From contig JALMQS010000161.1 in assembly GCA_024734495.1 (NCBI GenBank), forward strand, positions 2,675,531 to 2,739,530: 64,000 bases of DNA, written 5' to 3'. The translations under genes were made by a program, and so were the position numbers. This document shows, in pieces, positions 57,950-64,000 of the stretch. Within the stretch, counting starts at the first letter, position 1, and every line of letters begins with the position of its first letter. This DNA is from Forficula auricularia. Taxonomy: Eukaryota > Arthropoda > Insecta > Dermaptera > Forficulidae. Under the pieces are notes generated by a model, which did no database searches, was not told the origin of the DNA, and saw only the letters and a program-made list of their open reading frames with translations.

Positions 57950-58155
57950 ATAAAGATAAAAGTAAATAAATATTATATGCAATATTCATTTACTATGAGT
58001 TAAGGATTCTAGGTCACTTGTTTTACATTAAAATTAAAAAAAATTTACATCTTTTATTTTTATTTTAATTTTAATGTGAAACAAGTGACCTAGAATCCTT
58101 AACTCATAGTAAATGAATATGGCATATAATATTTATTTACTTTTATCTTTAATTA
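57950..58155. repeat. Imperfect palindrome of about 200 bp
   Basis: Arms with GAGTTAAGGATTCTAGGTCA and its complement pair over about 90 bp with a 20-nt T/A-rich centre. TTTAATTAGTG flanks it (57901 and 58149), a possible 11-bp duplication that would include about 40 bp of left-hand tail. Confidence 0.65.
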
Positions 58156-58685
58156 GTGTATAGTGAAAGTTGCAAGATGGCAATTCGAGTTGTGAAACAC
58201 CGCATTTTTAATCATTATTTGAACATTATTTGAACATCGTTAATAGAAGAGCTTGAAGAGGAAATGAAAAATGAAAACCGTGTGTGGACAAGGAATTTTT
58301 ATTGTTTTTTCTGTTGTCCACTTTTCGGCCATTTCAATAAATCTACAAACAATTTTTTTGAATGAATTTATTACTCACTTGTCACACCACTTCTCACAAA
58401 TTTACAATTAATTTAGAATTAATTTAAAAAAATTATTTCACAAATCTATAAGGCCCTCTTCACTAGGCATTTCCCTGCAGTTTCAACGGAATCTCGCCGA
58501 TTATTGTCAATTTGAGTTGCCTGTGCAAAGTTCAAGTGAATAATTAATTTTAAATTATTGTTAAATTTGATTCCATTTACAAATAGTAAAAAGAAAATCT
58601 AACTAATAATTCATTAAATATTTGAATTCCTAAATTGTATATTATTAAAATTGAAAAATAGTGAAAAATATATAGGTAGGGGCTT

Positions 58686-58811
58686 CCCTAGCAGCACAAT
58701 GTTTCAAACTATATATTTACCATATAGTTACTATATAGTTTATATAGATTCTCGAAAACTATATAGGCCCTATATAGTTACTATATAGTTTGAAACAGTG
58801 TACTACTAGGG
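58686..58811. mobile_element. Small MITE (CCCTAGCAG termini)
   Basis: A 126-bp element with ends CCCTAGCAGCACAATGTTTC and, inverted, CCCTAGTAGTACACTGTTTC. The centre is made of repeated ACTATATAG words. Termini recall those at 27144. Confidence 0.7.
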
Positions 58812-58961
58812 TTGCCATTAGTAAATAGAAACTATTTCTATTCACTCGCGCTTGCCACTCTAGTAATACTAACCACTTATATTATGTGTTTATACGACAC
58901 AGTATTAGTGCGAGTGGCTAGTACTAATGCTTAGTACTAATCTCGTGTAAACTAACCTTAA

Positions 58962-59370
58962 GTAGCGTCACTTGAGGGGGGAGGGGGGTTAATAATAATT
59001 ATTTTCAATTTTTAGTGTCGGATTATTATCATTATTACTTGCACTACTGTCAGAAATCGAGCTTTCAAATTTATTTTTCTACACTAAGCTGCTTTGAAAT
59101 TCAACTATTCCATTTCTAAATCATGGATACATGGCCACATAAATTCGCTTAACTCCATTGCTTCGAATTCCGTTTTGTATGAAGTCATAGGGATAAACGA
59201 GTTTCGTTTATTCGGTTAATATCAAATTTAATAGCGAATGTGTGTTGAATATTTGTAAACCCTGTGGGACTTACAGGTTTGATAAATTTTCTGTACATCT
59301 TCGACCCGTTGGCCCTGTTTGCATCAAATCTACACAACTTTATAAATATATTAGTCAGGCTACTAAAATT
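58962..59370. other. Unrecognised sequence
   Basis: Contains a G-rich patch at 58975-58988. No features found. Confidence 0.4.
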
Positions 59371-59382
59371 ATCATAAATATA

Positions 59383-59525
59383 AGATTGGAGTAATTTTTG
59401 GAGACGGACTGATAAGTGAATTAAGTGGATATTGATGAGGCAGTCCGAAACGTCGGTTTTATGAATAAAAAGATAGTGTAAATTATCTTCTTCTTTTTTT
59501 GGACTGCCTCATCAATATCCACTTA
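59383..59525. mobile_element. PLE-like element, family E (copy E3, deleted)
   Basis: Flanked by a perfect 12-bp duplication ATCATAAATATA (59371-59382 and 59526-59537). It keeps the tail and both arm ends. The left arm joins directly to the core at GGCAGTCCGAAACGTCGG, so CTGAAGA and stem II are lost. Confidence 0.85.
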
Positions 59526-59572
59526 ATCATAAATATATTTTTTTACATTATTAAAATATATTTTGTACTTTA

Positions 59573-59726
59573 TCGAAAGAAAAATTTGGGCTTAACCACC
59601 TAGATTATGCATTTTTAATGATAAAATCTCATCAGAATGTATCGACATATATTTCTGGATTCGAAACGTTGTGATTTCTGACTAAAAATGTTTAATCTAG
59701 GTGATTAACCCGGAATTTTTTTTCGA
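59573..59726. mobile_element. TA-flanked MITE
   Basis: Ends TCGAAAGAAAAATTTGGGCT and, inverted, TCGAAAAAAAATTCCGGGTT share about 35 bp of inverted homology. TA lies on both sides. No ORF. Confidence 0.65.
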
Positions 59727-59728
59727 TA

Positions 59729-59923
59729 ACAACTCAACCTCTAAACCATCAAATCTACAATATTTTGTCGACCCCTACCCAGCCCATCAAATTCCCTCTT
59801 CTTCTTCTTTTCACGATGGAGGGGCCAACCCAGGCCTTTAGAGGATTCACCTTTTTGGTGTAACTCCTTCTCTCATCAATTTCATTAAAAAAAAGTACTA
59901 ACGCTCCCACTCCTTCTCAGCCA

Positions 59924-59956
<33 letters not shown>

Positions 59957-60342
59957 TTTCCTATTATATTTAGATTTATTATCTCAATATACCATTCAGA
60001 AGAAAAAACAAAACAAAAACAAAAAAATCGAATAGAAAATGAAGTAAACAAGAAATTATCAACATTGACGTCAACTAATGACCTTAATTCAAATCTAACG
60101 AGAGGGAGAAAAGAAAAAGTAATAGTATGTATATTAAATATGACTTGATGTTTACTGATTATTAAATTAGGTTGGAAGATGTAAATTCAAAATACTTTAT
60201 TTCAGTCAATAGTTTCACACTTTTTTTTTGACTTAATCGAAATATTTCTAAGCTATATTTGTAGCAATTCTTCATCGCTTGAAGCCACTCATCACCACCA
60301 ATATGTTAGCTTTCAATAGTATAGTACAGTATGGGAAGAGTA
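59729..60342. other. Unrecognised sequence with an AAT microsatellite
   Basis: About ten AAT units at 59925-59956. The phrase GATGGAGGGGCCAACCCAGG near 59815 may be part of a repeat. Confidence 0.4.
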
Positions 60343-60430
60343 GATACAATTAGTGATGAGGAGAATTGGTCTTGGTCTTGCTTTGCTCATCACTAAAATT
60401 AATACTCAAAAACAAAATAATAATAATAAT

Positions 60431-60716
60431 GCGATCGATTGGAGGCGCTGGAATATTTAATTGTTTAATTAATGAATCAAGGCCTACGCTGCGAAAAATG
60501 AACGAGGAGAGGATTAAAAAAGAAATTCCATAATTCATATAGACAGGAGGTATTAGTTTGGGTTCAGGGATCAGTAGCATAGTGGATATAGGAGCTAATA
60601 CTCTTATGACAAAGCAGTGCAGTACACATGCAAAGATCCCGGGTTCGAGCCCCGGCTGATCCTTTTGTCTGTAATAAAAATAATCTTTTCTTCGTTCCCT
60701 AAATTTAAAATTTGTT
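60431..60716 (+). mobile_element. Insertion in the array, carries a tRNA-like unit
   Basis: Interrupts an AAT tract; AATAATAATAAT flanks both sides, so a 12-bp duplication is possible but cannot be told from the microsatellite. It includes the tRNA-like sequence 60568-60662. Probably a SINE. Confidence 0.6.
60568..60662 (+). repeat. tRNA-like sequence with intact acceptor and T arms
   Basis: GGATCAG (60568-60574) pairs fully with CTGATCC (60656-60662). The T arm CCGGG-TTCGAGC-CCCGG is perfect. At 95 nt it is too long, and no normal anticodon arm is visible, so a SINE head or pseudo-tRNA is more likely than a functional tRNA. Confidence 0.55.
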
Positions 60717-61182
60717 AATAATAATAATATTTTTATTAAAAGTGATCAGGACTTTCTAAACACCCTATACAAGACTTTACCTACACACCGTCTGCCTATA
60801 TTAATTAGTGATGAGCAGAATTGGTCTTGATCTTGGACTTGCTTTGCTCATCACTAATATTAATACTCAAAAACAAAATAATAATAATAATATTTTTCTT
60901 AAAAGTGATCAGGACTTTCTAAACCGATACAAGACTTTACAAACACACCCTCTGCATATATTAATTAGTGATGAGCAGAATTGGTCTTGGTCTTGCTTTG
61001 CTCATCACTAATATTAATACTCAAAATCAAAATAATAATAATATTTTTCTTAAAAGTGATCAGGACTTTCTAAACACCCTATACAAGACTTTACAAACAC
61101 ACCCCCTGCCTATATTAATTAGTGATGAGCTTGGTCTTGCAGTCTTGGTCTTGGTTTTGCTTTGCTCATCACTAGATACAAT

Positions 61183-61981
61183 AAGAATTTATCATCGTAA
61201 GAAGTATTCACAAAAATCTATCAATAGTAACATCTATAAATATTCACCAAGAGACAACAATATAGTTTTAAAATCTACCCATTATTAGGGTACAGAAACT
61301 GTATGAGGAAGAAGATAGGGATGTCAGCTAGAGCTAGAATGCTAGAGACGGAGATAGATGGGTCGAGCGGGTTGAGAAGGGCGCAATGGCTTCGGAAATA
61401 TAACAGCTTAACTAGTGTGTTAAACATGTAAACGTAATGCACGCTTTTGTTCCTTTGTCTCGACATAATGAAGACAATTGGAACTGAGGAATAAAGCGGA
61501 AAATGAATAGAAACAACAGGAGCTCACTATCAGCCAAGCCTACAACTAAATCGCTCGTCAGTTTAATTTACATTATCTCGACAGAAGAAGAAGACAGCAA
61601 ACAATGGACAGAAAAATTTATAAAAATAAACAAATATTTATTTTCTAGTTCAACTTTTGTTGGACCTCAAAAATAATTTGATAAATGTAAAATATAAACA
61701 AACAAATAAATAAATACACAAATAAAATAAAATTAATTTTTGATAAAGTAACCATAATTTAATTCTAATTTATATTATTTAATAATATAACAATGCATAA
61801 CGTCCTTTCACAAATGGCTTTTCAAATATACCATATATACAGTATACCTATATTAATTCTTATGAATTTATAGTTCTATTATAATTCTAGAATTTGTTTT
61901 CTCAAACAGCTAAATAAAGTCACAGTGCTAGAAGAATAAACAAAAATTAGACTATTTATTTCAGGTTCATCTAGAATACGA
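61183..61981. other. Unrecognised sequence
   Basis: The part 61270-61470 is less A+T-rich and GA-rich, and frames on both strands are unrecognised. GACAGAAGAAGAAGACAGC near 61580 could be a LINE tail scrap. Confidence 0.35.
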
Positions 61982-62457
61982 CTGTCCAACCCGTAGCGTG
62001 CGGGCCGCATGCGGCCCAGCACTGCACTGAGTGTGGCCCAACATATATAAAATCATAAACTTCCTTAAAAGATTGAGATTTATATGAAGAAATATATTTA
62101 TTCCCTTTTTCGAAATATTAATCTACATTTGTACAATACGTGAAGCTTTTTTCAAGAATAAAATTCACTAAAAGTAAAATTATAACCTCGAGTATATAAG
62201 ATAAAAAAAAATAAAAAAATAAAGAAGTTTCAAATATTTCAAAATTCTTCTTCTCCTCATATTTTTATTTTCTAAAATAGCTATTATTTCAGTAATTTAT
62301 ATGCTACGACACTAACCAAGTCTATAGTTATATCATTCTAGTACAAGGAGACAAGGAATTGGGGTTTTCTAGAACAATCACAATTAATTGATAATTTCTC
62401 TCCTGGGCTAAAACTTGTCAGGACTTGTCTTTTAGATCTTTGCACGTTCTTACATGT
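61982..62457 (+). mobile_element. hAT-like relic (copy 2)
   Basis: Begins GACTGTCCAACCCGTAGCGT. Homologous to 22645-23115 along its length, ending at the same phrase CGTTCTTACATG. Both copies lose homology at the same point, which may be the true end or an internal boundary. Confidence 0.65.
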
Positions 62458-62630
62458 TAATAGATAATGGAAGTAGATTTTTCTCTTTTTAGTGATGTTA
62501 TTAATAGTTAACGGTAATTGGTCCTCACAGGGTACCCAACTCTCACTATTGGCTCCTCGTGCCACACCCCGGGCAACTGCATTGGTCTGCAGGCTAAACA
62601 TAGTGAGGGTAGCCAGATATGGCGAAATCG

Positions 62631-62700
62631 CAGCGTCTGTTTCCCATGTTAGGGGCGGCTGCAAACAGCGTCTGTTTCCCATGTTAGGGGCGGCTGATCT
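62631..62700 (+). repeat. Two 35-bp tandem units in the LINE 5' region
   Basis: Units start CAGCGTCTGTTTCCCATGTT at 62631 and 62666 and are identical through GGGGCGGCTG. Tandem units at LINE 5' ends often carry promoter activity; here that is inference. Confidence 0.85.
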
Positions 62701-62825
62701 CAAACCGAGGAAGGCAATGGGAAACCACCTTGGTCAATTTCTCCCAAGAACGACTTATGACTCCTGTTACGGTTAAATGTTCCGGATTAAGACCTCCGAT
62801 CGGATCTCCGGGGAGGTCAACTGTG

Positions 62826-64000
62826 ATGAGAGAGATAAGAAACCTAGTTAGAATTGGCGCATGGAACGTGAGAGGGCTTCTGCAGCCGGGGAAGTTCCGG
62901 ATAGTCGAGATGGAGATGGAGCGTGTCGGCATCTCTCTTATGGGGTTGTCTGAAACCCATTGGAAAGGAAGCGGGCATTTCAAGGACTCGAGTGGATGCA
63001 TGGTTTTTTTCTCTGGGGAGGAAACCCTGTCGAGGAATGGCGTCGCTGTTGTGGTGACTCCGGCTCTATCTAAAAGCGTGATATCATATAGATCTATAAA
63101 CAGCCGTATTGTTGTGTTGAAGATGAATACCACTCCTTTTATTTTAAATATCATACAAATTTACGCTCCCACTGCTGATGCTGAAGATGAGGTAATTGAT
63201 GAATTCTACAATGAGCTAGAGTCTGTGATTCAGAGTATACCGGACCGGGAAATTATAACAATAACGGGTGATTTTAACGCGAAAGTAGGTACAACTACGG
63301 AAGATATTCATATAAGGAGTGTTGTAGGAAAATACGGTCTTGGAGAAAGAAATCAACGAGGATCAAGACTCATCCAATTCTGTTTAGATAATTACTTTAC
63401 GATAACAAATACAACATTCCAACATCACAAACGTCGCCTGTATACCTGGACGTCCCCTAATGGATTACATCGAAACCAGATAGATTACATTCTCATGAGA
63501 ACGAGATGGAGGTCTTCAATACGGAATGTGAAGACGCTCCCGGGAGCGGTTTGTGGATCCGATCATCAATTACTTGTAGCCGAATTCTGTCTGAAACTAA
63601 AAAAATGTAACATCCAGAATGTCTATCCGAAACTTAAGATCTCAGATTCTACAGAATTTCTAAAGAAAATAACTGGTAACAACCCCAAGTACAACTACAA
63701 CCTTTCATCTTCTGCTAATGAGATTTGGACATCTACAAAAGAACTTATTAAAAGTGCAGTAGGTGCAACCTCAAAAGAAGTAAAAAGAAATTCGTGGATT
63801 ACGGATGGAACAATGCTATTGATTGAAGAAAGGCGCGTCCTAAAAACTAAGGGAAATAACAATGAATTGATGATCAAACAACTGAACAAGAATATCCAAG
63901 CGGCATGTCGGAGGGATAAAAATAACTATTATAAAGAATTGTGCTCGAATGCCCAAAAGCATGCTGAGCATAATAATTCTAAAGATCTCTTTAAGACAAT
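62826..64000 (+). CDS. LINE APE endonuclease/reverse transcriptase, N-terminal part
   Basis: Protein of an RTE-type non-LTR retrotransposon: the endonuclease nicks target DNA and the RT copies the element there. The frame is open from 62688 to the window end; with the ATG at 62826 it gives 391 full codons. An earlier in-frame ATG at 62757 is possible, but homology starts with M-R-E-I-R-N-L-V-R-I-G-A-W-N-V-R-G. All APE-type catalytic blocks are present: W-N-V-R-G (N14), S-E-T-H-W (E43), I-Y-A-P-T (Y113), G-D-F-N (D149, N151), N-Q-I-D-Y-I (D220) and G-S-D-H (D246, H247). After about residue 260 comes a K/N-rich linker, as expected before RT. No stop or frameshift occurs, so the copy may be young. 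A sense-antisense frame at 62684-63154 is a shadow. The family wording matches BovB-derived craniofacial development protein 2-like sequences; the clade call is from memory. Confidence 0.92.
   Translation, partial: MREIRNLVRIGAWNVRGLLQPGKFRIVEMEMERVGISLMGLSETHWKGSGHFKDSSGCMVFFSGEETLSRNGVAVVVTPALSKSVISYRSINSRIVVLKMNTTPFILNIIQIYAPTADAEDEVIDEFYNELESVIQSIPDREIITITGDFNAKVGTTTEDIHIRSVVGKYGLGERNQRGSRLIQFCLDNYFTITNTTFQHHKRRLYTWTSPNGLHRNQIDYILMRTRWRSSIRNVKTLPGAVCGSDHQLLVAEFCLKLKKCNIQNVYPKLKISDSTEFLKKITGNNPKYNYNLSSSANEIWTSTKELIKSAVGATSKEVKRNSWITDGTMLLIEERRVLKTKGNNNELMIKQLNKNIQAACRRDKNNYYKELCSNAQKHAEHNNSKDLFKT

Larger units (their letters stand above)
57693..58958. mobile_element. TAA-flanked element with nested insertions
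   Basis: Ends AGCCTAGTTTACACG and CGTGTAAACTAACCT between TAA (57690-57692) and TAA (58959-58961). Subterminal TTAGTACTA-type words occur at both ends. Inside are a fragment also found beside the 43-kb LINE tail (GGGAGAATGGTCTGAGTTCT, from about 57824), an imperfect palindrome (57950-58155) and a MITE (58686-58811). Probably PIF/Harbinger-like by its 3-bp duplication. Confidence 0.7.
60351..61174. mobile_element. hAT-like MITE amplified into a tandem array
   Basis: The whole block is bounded by GATACAAT (60343-60350 and 61175-61182), an 8-bp duplication. Its ends are TAGTGATGAG and CTCATCACTA. Inside, the hairpin AGTGATGAGC...GCTCATCACT plus a spacer of about 110 bp recurs every roughly 155-160 bp (at 60352, 60807, 60967 and 61121). 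A 286-bp insertion splits the first unit. Confidence 0.8.
62458..64000 (+). mobile_element. RTE-type LINE, 5' part, continues past the window
   Basis: After the hAT relic there is a G+C-richer 5' region with a 35-bp tandem duplication (62631-62700), then a long open frame encoding an APE endonuclease. Its exact 5' end is not visible. The duplicated 5' segment and intact endonuclease suggest a near-full-length copy; RT should lie beyond the right edge. Confidence 0.8.

Noticed and set aside
60568..60662. Functional tRNA gene
   Set aside because: Acceptor and T arms are perfect, but the length is 95 nt and no anticodon arm can be drawn; a SINE head fits better.
60808..61288. Repeated M-M-S-R-I-G-L-D-L-G-type frames
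   Set aside because: Translations of the tandem hAT MITE unit.
62338..62776. Frames of 121 and 94 codons on both strands
   Set aside because: They cross the tandem duplication and the hAT-LINE boundary; artefacts.
62684..63154. 156-codon minus-strand frame
   Set aside because: Antisense shadow of the LINE endonuclease frame, which has all catalytic motifs on the plus strand.
1..64000. CRISPR array, bacterial operon or prophage
   Set aside because: No regularly spaced direct repeats with unique spacers, no dense coding; the window is eukaryotic repeat DNA.

Overview
This window looks like non-coding, repeat-packed DNA from an animal nuclear genome. It is strongly A+T-rich by eye, and I recognise no host protein-coding exon, rRNA or intact functional tRNA. 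What can be recognised is almost entirely mobile DNA. RTE/BovB-type LINEs, Penelope-like elements, hAT and TA- or TAA-flanked MITEs and tRNA-derived SINEs together suggest an invertebrate, most likely an arthropod. The species is not identifiable from sequence alone. One strong recursive-splice-type motif at 43.76 kb raises the possibility that the window lies inside a very long plus-strand intron.

The dominant theme is a set of short Penelope-like (PLE-like) insertions, families A to G. Those whose ends I could resolve share one plan: a 9-14 bp target-site duplication (TSD), a one-sided tail of about 20-45 bp, and an inverted (palindromic) pair of LTR-like arms. In most, each arm carries a hammerhead-ribozyme-like core: CTGANGA, one extra base, a stem-loop, then GAAAC or GAAAT. 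One copy (51.67-52.66 kb) still holds a decayed GIY-YIG endonuclease C-terminus between its arms, which ties the group to Penelope-like retroelements. Copies lie at 0.6-1.5, 4.1-4.5, 4.7-5.0, 7.9-8.4, 10.95-11.3, 15.1-15.4, 18.5-18.8, 23.9-24.1, 25.4-25.5, 31.9-32.1, 39.65-39.8, 42.9-43.5, 51.7-52.7 and 59.4-59.5 kb, with a relic at 16.7 kb.

Layout. 0-6 kb: a PLE-like relic split by a 5'-truncated RTE LINE, then two more PLE-like palindromes. 6-17 kb: hAT-like MITEs with poly-G expansions, a three-copy tandem repeat, and PLE-like families B, C and D. 17-27 kb: a SINE, family E, hAT relics, TA-flanked MITEs and two local duplications of otherwise unique sequence. 27-42 kb: sparse MITEs, a hAT element, two SINEs (one split by a palindrome) and long stretches with nothing recognisable. 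42-52 kb: a LINE tail caught in a 630-bp palindrome, the recursive-splice-like site, then mostly blank sequence. 52-62 kb: the endonuclease-bearing PLE, a 1-kb hAT element, a nested MITE and a tandemly amplified hAT MITE. 62.5-64 kb: the 5' part of an RTE-type LINE with an intact APE endonuclease domain that runs open off the right edge. It is the only convincing long coding sequence here.

Limits: coordinates were read by eye. Superfamily names rest on termini, TSD length and remembered family features, not on database searches. Ribozyme activity is untested, and all families share a one-base departure from the canonical hammerhead core.
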